Positions 46,128-59,195 of a stretch of DNA of 64,000 nucleotides are shown here, in pieces (the stretch's first letter is position 1; the number at the start of each line of letters is the position of its first letter). The notes below the pieces were generated by a model. That model had not been told where the DNA came from and made no database searches. It saw only the letters and a list, made by a program, of their open reading frames with translations. The stretch comes from Bigelowiella natans CCMP2755. Lineage: Eukaryota > Cercozoa > Chlorarachniophyceae. The translations under genes and the position numbers were made by a program. The stretch is from NCBI GenBank assembly GCA_000320545.1, contig ADNK01003472.1:55973-119972 (forward strand). The letters are read 5' to 3'.

Positions 46128-47174
46128 CCTTCCTATCCTTCCTCACGCAATCAGCACTTCTAAAAGATGTGCCGTGCGAACTGCGATGGGTGCGAGGTGC
46201 GAATAAGCATCGAAAGCACGTGTGTCGCCAGTTATTGTAAATCATGTGAGGATTTCAATGTGCGACATCATTCAAAACACTCACAACAATAATACCTATT
46301 AAAACGACACTCGTACACCGTTGTTACTTTAAGACATGTGAAAACATGCATAAAGATATTTGTTTGGACCTCTTTTCAACAAAAAATTAGCAATCCCGTT
46401 TCTGACTAATTGCTCACTGATCGCATTGGCGACATCAAATTTATCTTGACGCATCTAGATGTTCAGACATCGTCGGCCTTTTCAACTCGAGGGCACCCTC
46501 GGAGTTGGTGAATGAAATATGCACATGTTTTATTTCATTACCAGTTGGAAATCTTGTCGTTGTCAAAATGCCTCCTAGGATGTGAAGTAAAACATGTTTT
46601 CTCATTGGAAACGGCTGACTGACTCATTTCATCCTGAGACATTTCAGTTTTTGGTTTGAACGAGTAGGACTACCAGTAGTCTTCAAGAGCAATGAAAAAC
46701 AAGATAAAATGTGCTAAATTTGTACTGAATGTGTCTACTCAAGTCACTTTGAAAATCCACAGAAACTCATGGTGATCAACATCCTCATTTAGCAGCTTGT
46801 GTTTTTTTCCTGAGCTATGAGAATATCATTGTCGCAATATAAATATGGGTGTTCTAAACGCAGAAGTTAAGATCTAAATCGATCAATAATTGCGCCCGTG
46901 ATTGCGCTCGTAGCAAACCCTCGCCTGCATTTAACTCGACTTGCTCTTTCCCCAGCCCACCAATAATTCGGACAGGTTAAAAGAAGTTATCCATTTCGAC
47001 CTGAGGCTTTTTCACCTTATGCACATTCGAAAATATCCATATTGATATATGTTACCCCGCTGCACAACATGAAAGAAGCAGGAGATAGCGCTTTCCCAGA
47101 TGGGATGAAAGATTAATATTTACAAAAAATTGTTCATAATCATCTTGTATGTTGTCAGGAACGAGAGAAGTAGA
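46128..47174. other. Divergent intergenic region: CobW / three-repeat protein
   Basis: 1.05 kb of ordinary AT-rich unique-looking DNA without repeats or open frames. Both flanking genes start outward, so it is a candidate bidirectional promoter. Confidence 0.5.
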
Positions 47175-48610
47175 ATGGCAAAGGTAGTGTCTTCGACTCC
47201 AATCATACCTTTATCTAACTCGCCCCCGGTTCCCTTGTCTCTGGAACACCTACCTGTTGACGTGTTCTGCTTGTGTAACAAACACTTAGGCTGAAGACCC
47301 AGTCCAGATGGAGGAGAAGTTTCAGACAGAGGTGAGAAGGAACTTCCAGGCAGTCAAACTCAATACTCGCATGACACTGACGGTAATACGTACGTTATTC
47401 GCGGTGTTTCGTAATTTGATCTGATGTTTAATGACAAGAATGCTTTTGGTGACAGCGGAAAACTACTTTGGGACATGTTGAGAAAGACCCAGAGGAAGGA
47501 GCTGTAAGTTATCGCGCTTATGTACCGCCTTCAAGTTTCAGCCCTCAGAACAAGCAGGGAGGTGTATCTTCCGCCTTTGCTGGGAAGACTGGTACACGCT
47601 TCAATGATCACCAGTCGCATTACCGAAAGACTAGTAGCCAAACCAACGTGCCGAGCCCTGTTACTAGTCACAGACTGTGGAAGGCTAAGGGTGGAGTCTC
47701 AATAGATAAAAACCCATCTCCTCGATTTGGAAAAGGTGGTATATATAAAAAGGCACAACACGACCACATCGGTCTGGGACATTCCAAGTCGCCAAGGAAT
47801 AGTAAGGGCGCCAACTTCTCCACTATTTCTCCAAGGAGGACAAACGATTGGCTGAAGAAAAAAGGAAATTCGGACGGAGAAGGGGAATCTAGCCTTCAAA
47901 CTGCAAGTGTTAGATCGAGCTTCAATACAAAGAAAAAAGGCACGGCTTTCGCAGGGCCTGTGGGCAAACGCTTTGAAGATCACCACTCCCATTTGAAGGG
48001 CGCTAAAGATTATGACAGAAGGGAGCTTTCGGGACATGCACAGTGGATTCAGAAGCAGCAAGGGAAAGGCCAGTATGACAGTGATCAAAAGAAACGATTT
48101 GAAGGTCATGGAGCTATTTATAAGGAGTCCCTTACAGATCATGTTGGCCTTACCCATTCCAAAATTGTCGCTAAGGTAGTAGTATTATGTCTCCCCCTTC
48201 ACTACGTAGTAGGAGTTATTCAAAAGGCCGTTTTTAACACCTTCTTTTTGCTATTTTGCTTGATGAAGGGAGCTGTAATTCCAAAAGAAAAAAGAGGTAC
48301 AAAGAAATGGCTGAAAACGAAGGGTAGGGAGGGGGATGAAGGAGAGCATCATGCTATGACCAGCCCGCTACGATCCGACTTCGATAAAGCTAAGGATAAT
48401 AAGTCACCATCACCAGCTTTCGCCGGCAAGATTGCATCAAGATTTAGCGATCATCACAGCCACCTGAAAGATTCAAACAAGGAAGATTCTCGTGAACATT
48501 TAGGACATCAAACGTGGAAAACCCCAAAAGGCCTTGCTATGGCCTCTACCACAGAGCGATTTAGTAGCTATGGCTCTATTTACAAAAAGAATTTCAAACC
48601 CATTCAGTAG
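47175..48610 (+). CDS. Three-repeat basic protein of unknown family
   Basis: Exon 1 is nine bases (47175-47183, MAK), followed by 47290-47382 (AEDPVQMEEKFQTEVRRNF) and 47456 onward; all joins are in phase 0. The body is three copies of a ~125-residue unit. Each has AFAGK-type plus RF-DHHSH-K (TRFNDHQSHYRK, KRFEDHHSHLKG, SRFSDHHSHLKD), a Trp, then RF-G-GIYKK---DH-GL-HSK (GGIYKKAQHDHIGLGHSK; GAIYKESLTDHVGLTHSK; GSIYKKNFKPIQ at the end) and a W-LK-KG linker. A 93-bp GT-AG intron at 48176-48268 is a multiple of three with no stop, so it can be retained. With it spliced the protein is about 384 aa. The protein is hydrophilic, with no signal peptide. I know no family with this unit; a structural role, for example in the cytoskeleton or flagellum, is a guess only. 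Confidence 0.75.
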
Positions 48611-50556
48611 TTGTAGCAGCCGTATTGTTGATCAACGATCAATCATGTACGAAGAAGAAGCTGTATTCCATAGGAGCTCGCCTGCCTGCCGAATTAAAAT
48701 GTGATTATTTCTCAATAATTGCTTTCATCGAATCATTATAGCCATGAAAGCTACTAGATCAGTGCATTATGGGTGTTCGATTTGTCCTGCCTGTATCCCG
48801 CTGTACAGGAATCTGCGCATTGTAATGCAATTCTGGGTTCACTTTGATTGGCAACGTAACTACTACCTCATGGCGCCATGTGCGCTTCGTGAATGGCAGT
48901 CAGCCAATGCTGCCGTCAGCCATGCTAGCATGCACACCACACACGTACCGCATCACAATGAATGGACCAAACCCCGCCAGCTTTGCGTCAAATCAGCAGT
49001 CTCTCGGCGATTGCACTGCTTGTGTGTACGTGGTGCCGCCAACTTGAGAACTAGCTTCTGCGGCGGCATGTGTGTCCAGTTCCTTCGTCCGGCTTGTTTG
49101 CCTATGCACGTGCATGCGCACTAGCGCAAGCGATCTAGCTAGCTAGGCCCGCGCTGTCTCCTGCTAGCCTGCTTATATAAGCCCGCACCCAATTGTGCGA
49201 TGTGATCTGCGTTGCCTCTACGATACGCGTGTTGCTGCAGGCACAACTGAGGCGATGGCTTGCGCCAGACTGCCCATATCCGGCTTTCATGCGCGCCCTC
49301 TAACGTGACCGGCTGTGTACGTGTTTACTGCACTTCACAATTGCGTGTGCACATGCATGCGACGCAACAATGACATTTGCGCACGGACGAAGGGACTGGA
49401 TTTGCGATCATACGAGTAGCACCCAATTAAAGCCAAGTGATCGCTGCAGCGATGCGCACCAGCTCTGACGCATGCACGAATTTAATTGCGACTTGAATCG
49501 CCAGCCTGCTGGCACGTACACATGGTGCAGGCTTCCTGATGCTTTTACGAGCCCATACTAGCACGTGTGTGCAGATGCGCGCAGCCGCCACTACGTGTAC
49601 GTACACGCAGCCTGTTGTGTACGTAGTGGTGTGCGATGACTGTCACTATAACATGACGATATTAAATGATGACACTCTGCCAGCTAGCAATGCACACATT
49701 GCACACATTGCATGAAATAAATTGAAGCCATGCAGGACTTAGGATAGCCATGGCGCGTGTTTAGAGCAAAATTTTGTACACTACGTGCACGATGCAGTCA
49801 CCAAATCTAATGCTTAAGATGCTCATGCATGTCTTCACTGCACAGGAAGCATATGATGTCATCGCTATCAATGATCATGACTAAATGAGCTCTTGATAGA
49901 ACGTACCAGAACAGAATGCTATGGGCGTGTTTCACGCCAATCTGAATAACAGTTCAGAAACATACCATGCGAGTAGGTTGCAGCGTTGCTACAGCATTGA
50001 ACTACTGTGCGTGAACAAGCACATTCGGCACAAAGTTACGTGATAATTTCTGTTTCATTCAGCAGTGGGGGGAAAATACAACCACTGCATATTTTCTTTC
50101 TAGTCACAACACCCTTGCAAATAATTGTTTTCGTCATTATCATCATCATAGTCATCATCGTTATCCTCGTCTTCGTCAGAAATGCTGCTGCTTGCATCGA
50201 CTACAGTGCACAATCCAGAAATCTCATCATTTTGAGACTGATCACATGCTGCTTTATTAAAGAGACAGAGAGTGGTAGGGGGAGAAACAGGGTTGCAAAC
50301 GAGAAGGATTGTGTACGAATAGGGTTAAGTATTATCTGTAAGTATGAGATAACAGAAGGATTGATGCTTGCGTACTCAAGCATTATGTGTAATTATGAGA
50401 TAACAAAATGATTGACTGCTAAAGTCACTAGCAGAGGGGTGAATCATCAAATACATTCATTGTGAAACATTTTCTTGCATAGAATTATTTTTTAAATTGC
50501 GAATTCATTTAGTTTATAGTACGATTCATCATATTCTCACTGATTAACATTATTTT
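48611..50556. other. GC-rich repeat island and AT-rich flank
   Basis: 48.74-49.98 kb is an island rich in GTGCA, TGCATG, TAGCTAGC and TACGTA words. 50.0-50.55 kb is AT-rich with ATC runs. Open frames at 48744-49124 and 50007-50411 have no motif. 50330-50410 contains a short direct repeat (TTATGTGTAATTATGAGATAACA against GTAAGTATGAGATAACA). Confidence 0.5.
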
Positions 50557-52599
50557 TTATATATAGTCGTAGTGAGTAGAACCACTATCGTCGTAGGGTA
50601 TGCTGTCCAACTTCATCATCATCTGCTGCTGCTGCTGCGGTGCACGTTCCCCCTTCTTCTCTTTTTTATTTATCTTTGGGATCATACGTGCAGCAGCAGA
50701 CGCAATTCCTCCTCCTCCTCCTCCTTCTTCTTCTCTTTCTTCTTCTTGTGAATATCCTTGCCTCCCATTTCTTTCCATTTCCATGTTCATAGTAGTAGTC
50801 AGCGGCTGATCTCGTGATCTCTTTATTTTCAAATATTCGTCAATATTGTGTCGCTGGGTATTATGTTCCTGATGAATCATGTAGATTTGAATGATATTTG
50901 AGCAGCTCTACCAACATCAATCCCTTTAAAACGTTTTTATACCTTCATATTTTCTGGTAGTTCTGGGAGATTAATTCCCCATAATTTTGTCGGAGTAGTG
51001 ATAGAAGAATTCGTCAAAAGTCCAGAAACACTTGCTCTGATAATCAAAGTCTATTTTAGGAACGAGCTGCTAACTTTTGAATACTACCAACTAGAAACGC
51101 AACAGTCATTGTAGTATTCGCTACTTATACTACTACTACTACGTTACTCCAAACAGAGAATGAAGAATATGTAGCTTTTAGGTTAATAATCCTCCCTCCC
51201 CTCTTAGCCCCTGATTTCCTCTTTGCCTGCTTTTAAATTACTCAGTGGTTTTGGTCGTTGTTGGCCCTTCTTCTCTTTCTTCCGTTGGTGCTGCTAGTTT
51301 GGCTACATTTGTAGCTTTATTTCCTCGACGAAGCTATGAGAATTAGGGTAGTAGCCAGAAAATCGAGGAAAATTAAACAAAACAATAAAATTAATGAATA
51401 GATTACCACACTCATTATGGTAACAACTCAAAACAGACGAGAATTCACGACACATTGCACCTCCCACATCGTTTGACGTATTCTTATAAAGTAATGATGA
51501 AAACATCATAATCAACGTCACCAGTATCATCTAGGTTCAACAAATTCGACAAAGCATTTTCAATAAAAACATGCTGCAAACACCTTGATACTACTACTAC
51601 TACTACTACTACTGCTACTACCCTAAATCGCATATCGTCTCGAGATTCCGAAAACCGAACTTCCAAGAGCAATACCTAATGAGAAACGAAAATACAGAAA
51701 TAGGCTGCTTACAACACTAATGATATCGGTGAAATAATTTGCTATTGTTTCTCGTGCTAGTGATACTTGTTTTTGGAAACACCAAACAGTGCCAAGGCAA
51801 GAATAATTATGAGAAAATACTACGAGGTTAGCTTACTTACTTCTCCTCTCTTTACATGGAAAGGGAAAGGGAGATTTTCACTACGGCGGCGGTGGTAATA
51901 ATGCTGATGACGATGAGTATGGCCTCCTTTTCTACTATATTATAATAAATTTGGAGGATAAGACTATATGATAATGATGATGATGGAGAAAATCCCCAGC
52001 TTCGTTTTGTGAAGAGAGAACATGGAATGAGCGTGAGCACAATGACGACAACCATGACGAGTGTTGTCCTACAACTACTTGAGAAATCTGCACGACTCTA
52101 CACTGCAGTAAAAGCTAATTACTACCCGCTTGTGCTTGATAAGTGCTTACTTGTAGTAATGCCTTTATAATCCCCAGTCTGTGTTTGGCTCTTTCCTTTT
52201 CCTTCTTCCCTTAAGTCGTCGTTGTTGTTAAAATCGAAGTCCTCACATAATTGAAACCCAACTCCGTATGCCTGGTCTCTTGAGGAGATATTGCTGCAAA
52301 GATAGGCAGGTATGAATAAATGTTATGGTGATATTGATGATCATGAGATGTTATCTCAATCGCTAGGGTAGAGATGTTTCCTATCTCTTCCAAAACTCTG
52401 TGCTACTAATATTCACAATATTAGTAAGTAACACCAATAGCAGCTTATGTGAATAATGATGAGGGCAATATAAATAATAATATATCGAAACTAATGGCGT
52501 TGGTTTCAAACATATCTTAGCACCAATCTCTTACCAACTAGAAGCCCTTAACTACTAGTAGAGGCATCATCATAATAATCATCATCAGCATTAATTTTG

Positions 52600-52646
<47 letters not shown>

Positions 52647-52828
52647 TTCTCTTTGTCCGTAGCGAATACCTATGGTGCGGATGAGTAGAAATAATAGCGC
52701 TAGAGTAGTCATCATGATGGTGGTGATGATGATGACTATCATGTGTGGAGGAGGAGGAGGAGGAGGAAGAGGAAGAGGTGTGGATGGTGTTGATATCATC
52801 ATCCTTAAAGAATATATCCCAAGATACC

Positions 52829-52863
<35 letters not shown>

Positions 52864-53623
52864 TACTTTAAAGAATGTTTGTTGTCATCATGCAATACTA
52901 TTAAATTTACCATGATGCACTTACCAAACGCTCTCTTCTAAAAAGTATTATTAGTGGCACGCTACTAGTAGTCATCGTCGTCTCTTATCTACCATTATTG
53001 CATCAATGAAGCCACTTTCCTTCGCTTCCAACTTCAAAGTTATCGTCTAATCATCAATCGTAGTAGTACAAACCACCATACATGTGTTTGCCACTTGAAT
53101 TCAATTTTTATGTATTCATTATCAACACTCAAATAACTCTAATAACACAATAAAGTACTACTACATACATATTTCTGCATCATTCATCACCACAACCACC
53201 ATCTAGAATAGCAGTATGATCATGTATGCATGTTACAGAGATTTGTCTTCTCCTATTCTTCTCTTTCTTCTTCTTCTACTTCTTCTCACACCTATAGTTA
53301 GAATACTATGCTGGTTTTTCTATCCCTCCTTCATTCCAACAAAATGGTGGTGGAAGTTATCAACCTTTTTAGAAGGTACCCTGGCTGTCTCAATGGGTGA
53401 CAAGTGATAACTAATCATACACGTACAGAAGAGGATGATATCAAATAAGAAATTATTATCAACTCTGTTAATTTATTTGTTTGCTATTCTTCCAAAAAGG
53501 AACAACTAAACGGGAAAAGGAGATATGATCATAAATGCATAAACGATGAAGAAGATGATGAGAACGACACTTTTCATTCTCTCTCTCCCACCCTATCTCC
53601 CCCTCCCCCCCCCCACACATGCA

Positions 53624-53671
<48 letters not shown>

Positions 53672-54114
53672 GAGAGAGGAGAATAAATATTGTCCTTCTT
53701 ACGAGAATAATGGCGTTCTTCTTGACATTTGTGTGATGTTTAAATCCCGGGGTGATATACCAAAGTCAGGAGTAAAAAACTAAAAGCAGCATGTAACAGC
53801 AGAGTACAATGAACAATAATTATACGATGATTGAGAGACGATTGTGGTACTAGTAGTTGGTAGGACTGGACTCCTCGCACTACTACTACTACTACTACTA
53901 CTGGTACTATTGGTAAAGCATCGTACTACTAGTACCATCGTATCTGTATTCCGATAGTGGTTGAAAGTCGTAAGTCGAATGTCGTCTTTGTCCTCTTTGG
54001 AACACATGCATCATAGTACAATATGTCAACTGATACGGTTTTTATCACTGACTACTCGCCATATCATGCATGCTGAGGAGTAGATAAAGGGGGTTGAAAG
54101 AAGAAGAAGAAGAA

Positions 54115-54146
<32 letters not shown>

Positions 54147-56784
54147 AGAAGGAGGAGTAAATAACAACTTCGTGAATTGTCCAAATTTCTTAATATAAAG
54201 ATTGAAGAAGACATCGAATGAAGAACGTCAAAATTTCCACCTGCAGAGGTGGTTTGCCTTAAGTATTTGGATTGTATCAATTCAACATACTGAACACCCT
54301 AGTTAGAAGGAAAGCAGCGTATTCTTCTTCTTATTATTATTATTATTATTATTATTATCATTATCAACACACGGTAGAATTTTCATCATTCCTATGTAGC
54401 TGCTGCATTGTGACTATGATTTCATTTGTGTTGGTCGCCTAACAGGAAGGAATCTCTTACTTTCTCCTCTCTCTATCTCTCTCTCTTTCTCTCTGCTGCC
54501 ATTGGGAGGAAGGTAGAGGAAGGGGGGTGTGGTGGGGGGAGGACGGACAAAAGGTATTTGTGACTGCATATATAATCCTACCTTACTCGGTATTATAACT
54601 GCATTTGAGGTACTCCTAAGTACTGCACGAACGCCGTTCAGTTTTGCCTGATGATGAGCAGAGGCACAACGACCTTCAACACTTGTTTTTCATTTATTTC
54701 TTTATAAGATCATAAACATCATCAGAAACTGCAAAACGTGTCCCATCTCATATCGGCATAACCCTATGCAACTAACAACAACAACATCAACAACAACAAT
54801 TACAACACTAGCATATTCTTCTTGTTGTTATTCTTATTATTATTATTGTTGTTGTTGTTGTTGTTGTTGTTACGTGTAGATTGTCGCTGAGTAACATGGC
54901 GCCATAATCGTGGGTTACAAACACGTCTACACGATCTCCCTCTGATATGAGAGGTGTTGTAAGAAGGAAGAAGTAGAAACTAATGATGATAATGATAATG
55001 ATGATGATGATGATTATGATGACAGAGGTCAGCCACATTGTAATGCTACTGTAAAACCTACTGCTCTCTATATTATTTGTTAGTTTATTCGTTTCTGAGA
55101 ATAAACAGATTATGATATTGATGATCCATCATAATTTACATCATCAACATCTAGCTCAGGTTATCTGCTAATGCGCCATCATTAGAAAAGATAACCAATA
55201 TCATCTATATTATCATTCAAACATATTTAATTACATTAATTTTGAAAATTATCATCGATCTTAAACTAGATATACAAAAGATCTTGTGTGCACAATGGAT
55301 TTAATAGTGTTTCATAGTAAATGCTACAAGCGACACTAACACTAACACCAACCTAAATCCATATTTTCGTCAAGAGTTTCTAATTTTTCTGGAACAAATT
55401 TAATCTTGAAAATATAGCAAAAAGACAATGGATCAGAACTCACATCATCAGTAAGTGTGGTTTTGAACAGATTAAATTTTTTAAATTTGATGATGATTTG
55501 GTGCCTTTTCATCGCACTACAGGCCTCATTTCTATCATAATTATCTTCGTTATCATCATCAGCATCATCATCAGCACCATCTTCAACACCATCAATTTTC
55601 ATATATTTCTTCATCGGCCACCACCACCACCACTACCTTTTGAACGTGAAGAGAGTTTTCGATCGCACATTGACGAAGGGATTCCTTCAACTGTTGTATG
55701 TGTTGTTGTGTGTTAGATCGTGAGGATGGTTGTCCTGCTTTTCTTCTTAAACTCAAAAAGAACAAGCATTTATACACAACACTCTAGATGAATCATCATT
55801 CACGATATCATCATCAAATCATCTCGTACAATAAACTAGCTGAGAATTCAAGCAAGTATCGTCTAATAAAAGCAGTCAATAACAAATTGAAGTAATAATG
55901 TTGAATAGTATTAATAATATGCCTAATGAGAATCATCAATCAACCCTATTGTTATGCTGCAACCATACTCATCACTTACATATGACGACAACGACCGACC
56001 TCTTTATCATCTTCAGCAAATGTGACTTTCCGTGCACCATATTTCAATGCATAAAGCGCTGAGATTTGACCTCCCGCTGCATGCATGATGACATTGATGA
56101 TATATTTATGAAATGTTGATGGTAATCAATCACTACCATGGGGTTGTACGAATATTCCATTAAAAATTACGTTTTGGTATTGTTATCCTCCTCCTCCTGA
56201 TCCTCCTCCCCCAACAGTAAGCAACATCATCATTGTCATCATTGTCATCATCATCATCATCACCATTATTGTTACCTCCTGATATGAGAACGTGTTTTCC
56301 CTTTACTACAGATCTCATAGCTTTTGCGTACAGGGAGTGCCTGTGTTTATTTGTGTAGTAGTAGTATATGTAGTATATGTAGTATATGGATGAACGATCG
56401 AGTGCAAAAGGAAGAGGATGAGGAAAGGGATAGGTGAGGAAAAGACTGGTACCTCTGCCAGTCATTGAGGAGAGGATAAAGTCGTGCGTTTATAAGATCT
56501 ACTAATCCCTGTCGCTTGCCGGAAAGCCGAGCCGATTCACCAAAGAAGCAGCTTTGATTCAGTACCAAAAAAATTTAATAACCAATGATCTTTCTTGTAA
56601 TGAATACGTCGTAAATAGGTAGCAGTACTTGTTCCTCATGAAGTACTACCGCTAAAACTGCATCATTACGTGTTCACTACTACTACATCATTACCTGTTT
56701 GGATCATCTTCATATAGATCTGAAGTAGGATCTGATATACCTGCGTCCACCTAGTGATGCATGTATGCATACATACATAAATGC

Positions 56785-56815
<31 letters not shown>

Positions 56816-57074
56816 CGGCCAAGTTAAAGTAGTAGTAGGAGGAGGAGGAGGAGGTAGTTGATAATAATAATCATTAATTATAATACCCAAAGAGCTCCTT
56901 CCCAACCCAATTACAACAACTACCAGCCACCACCACCAGTACTACTGCTAACTGACCCCATCCATTCGTCGTACATAGTCGTTGTCTTGAGTATCATCAC
57001 ATACAAGAAATAATGATAGTTTTTAATCAGTGGTAGGTCGTGATATAAACAGGCACCACCACATATGCACACAG

Positions 57075-57106
<32 letters not shown>

Positions 57107-57915
57107 TTCACACTACTACTACTACTACTACTCGCTACTGCTTACTATAGTAGCATGGTTGATGGGGAAAGCAGCAGGTATGGATAGCATGATGATGAAC
57201 AAGCAACACAATATTACTAATCGTAGTTATGGTGATTGATCTATCTCAAAATGACCACCATCTTCGTTTGAGTTTATGTCCAAATTTTTAATTCTTTCAG
57301 GAAGAACTGGAAACCCTCCAGGAACACCAAGTTCCTTTGCTTCTCTTTCCTGCTGCTGATGATGATGATCACCCATTTTTCTTGTTTCAGCGACTATGTA
57401 TGGGTGCCTATCAACATTATGTGACTATCAAGCAATAATAATGATACTAATAATAATAAAAGTTCTCATCATTGTCATCTTTTGTTGTTTTCCACAAAAA
57501 AGAAAAGCTGCTCTGTTGAAATCATTACTAGCAGTGTGCATTTATACGAAGTAATAATATTCCCTTTGAGTAGCGGTGCGTGGTTATGTACGCAACAACA
57601 GATGTGTGGGGCATTAGGAAATCTCAACATTATCAATATTTTTCATATCCTTAAATAATTTATACATTTTCATTAAAATATAGTAACTGTTCTCTGAAAA
57701 GAGAATCTGGTTTTTAATCCAACACTTACTGTTGGAATAGTGAATTCATTGAGAGAAGGTATCTCTTTAGGCGTTTGTGATGTGAAACCAAACCTAATCA
57801 GACAACAATAACATGTTGTGGAGAGAATGAAAAGCCCGCTGTAGGATATTCGAGGATGATGGTAAAGTGATAATTGAAAACATATTACTTAAAATAGAAA
57901 GCTGGTAAAGAGATT

Positions 57916-57950
<35 letters not shown>

Positions 57951-59195
57951 AATTAGTCTGCCCTCTAGGCACACACTAGTAAATCCTCTTCATACAAACA
58001 AGCAATTAATAGTCGAAATATTGTGAAATGATATTCTTAAAATTCTGTCTGGATCAAGCCCCTTGCAGTCTCAATAATGCCGTCAGTATGCTATCATTCC
58101 AGTTTGATTGAAGTATTGCATGGAAAGGAAATAGAGTCGTTGATACACTTCAAATATAGTTCTTAGAGCTATTCCAATTTTTGGATCGGATTTTTATAAT
58201 TACGCAAGTATTCCTCCGCTGGAACAGAACGTGCACGTTTCTGAGAACAAATCATCGACGACCAAAATGATATGATAGTAATATCTACATGTGGATGGAA
58301 AGAATGCTGATACGTTTAGATTTATGAATCAGGTGCTAACTTTCTAGTTCATTCTGTTACTTTTTCTGTTATTCTCAAGTCGTTTCAGAAGTCGTTTTAA
58401 TGAATTTGTGGTTTAGTTGAAGTAGCAGTTCTAAAATGACTGACCCTCCTCTCCCCTTCGATATATTGTTCAAAATCTTGGGTAGTTGCATTGTCTGAAT
58501 CTGGGATATGTAGGTCGGGTTCTGAAGAAGCTATTTCGTCATAATTTCCTGATCTTGCTGCTCTGAGGGGGGGGTGCGGTGACGACGTCTTGCACTGGTT
58601 GTTGTTGTTGTTATTGTGGTTGTGCATGGTTCTTCTCCCTTGGAGTGCAGCAGAACGACGACGACGACCTCGTGATTTTTGTCCATCCATAGCAGTGTGA
58701 TGACTGTAAGCAGAAGTAGTAGCACTACAGTCTTTACCGAAAGTATCTTCATCATAATTGGGATGTCGTCGTCGATAATGTGCATTGGACTGCTTTAAGC
58801 CGCTCTGCAGAGTTGAAACAACAAATAATTAATGAAGAATTTTATTTCGCATGTTTAATGTGATTATGGTATCTCCAGCAACAAGTAGCTTTAGCATGGA
58901 CCTGGAGAAGAGTATTATAATGCCCTGAATGTGCCAGCAGAAGCTTGTTGATAAAGTGATACAGTCCTGTCTCCTTGAAATTATCTTCACTTTGCTGCTG
59001 CTCCTGCTGCTGCTGCCACTGATGGAAGTCGTAGTTTAGAGTACCAACCATAGCCACCACCATCAACAGGAAGCCAACAGCACTTGATACGCTGCAGCGG
59101 GTTGTCGCTCTTTGAATGCGATGTAGACGACGATGTGTGGCATAACGCGGCTGGTGGAGAGGAATGGGCCAAAAGGGTGAGAGTACCCCTACCAT
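50557..59195 (-). CDS. Membrane-anchored PRMT-like SAM methyltransferase, ~20 exons
   Basis: The ATG at 59195 (MVGVLSPFWPIPL) is followed by one membrane span (VSSAVGFLLMVVAMVGTL), a poly-Gln run and LYHFINKLLLAHSGHYN. Exons then follow down to 50557 with good splice sites: 58801-58432 (YDEIASSEPDLHIPD); 58237-58165; 57794-57734 (TPKEIPSLNEFTIPT); 57408-57252 (GVPGGFPVLPERIKNLDI); 56753-56691; 56560-56455 (GLVDLINARLYPLLNDWQR); 56339-56281 (HSLYAKAMRSVVKGKHVLIS); 56080-56007 (GGQISALYALKYGARKVTFA), SAM motif I with a post-I acidic residue; 55750-55640; 55560-55355; 54960-54895 (DRVDVFVTHDYGAMLL); 54643-54577 (AKLNGVRAVLRSTSNAVIIP); 54240-54170; 53998-53940; 53050-52995 (LKLEAKESGFIDAIM); 52300-52150; later exons to TGA. 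The order matches protein arginine methyltransferases, but the double-Glu loop reads THDYG...SDN. Several joins are unverified; two genes are possible. Confidence 0.5.
52601..52642. repeat. AT microsatellite
   Basis: About 42 bp of AT in an intron of the minus-strand methyltransferase gene. Confidence 0.95.
53629..53678. repeat. GA microsatellite
   Basis: GA run with one CA interruption, intronic in the minus-strand gene (CT tract in the transcript). Confidence 0.95.
54098..54152. repeat. GAA trinucleotide run
   Basis: GAA units with GAG interruptions; a CTT tract in the minus-strand transcript, just downstream of an exon. Confidence 0.95.
57917..57952. repeat. GAT trinucleotide run
   Basis: Twelve GAT units. 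Similar runs at 56787-56815, 57077-57106 and 63506-63538. Confidence 0.95.

Noticed and set aside
1160-59195. Non-standard genetic code
   Set aside because: Recognised proteins end at each of TAA (RBX1), TAG (CobW, kinase) and TGA (SBP2, GPALPP1), with no in-frame stops inside their domains.
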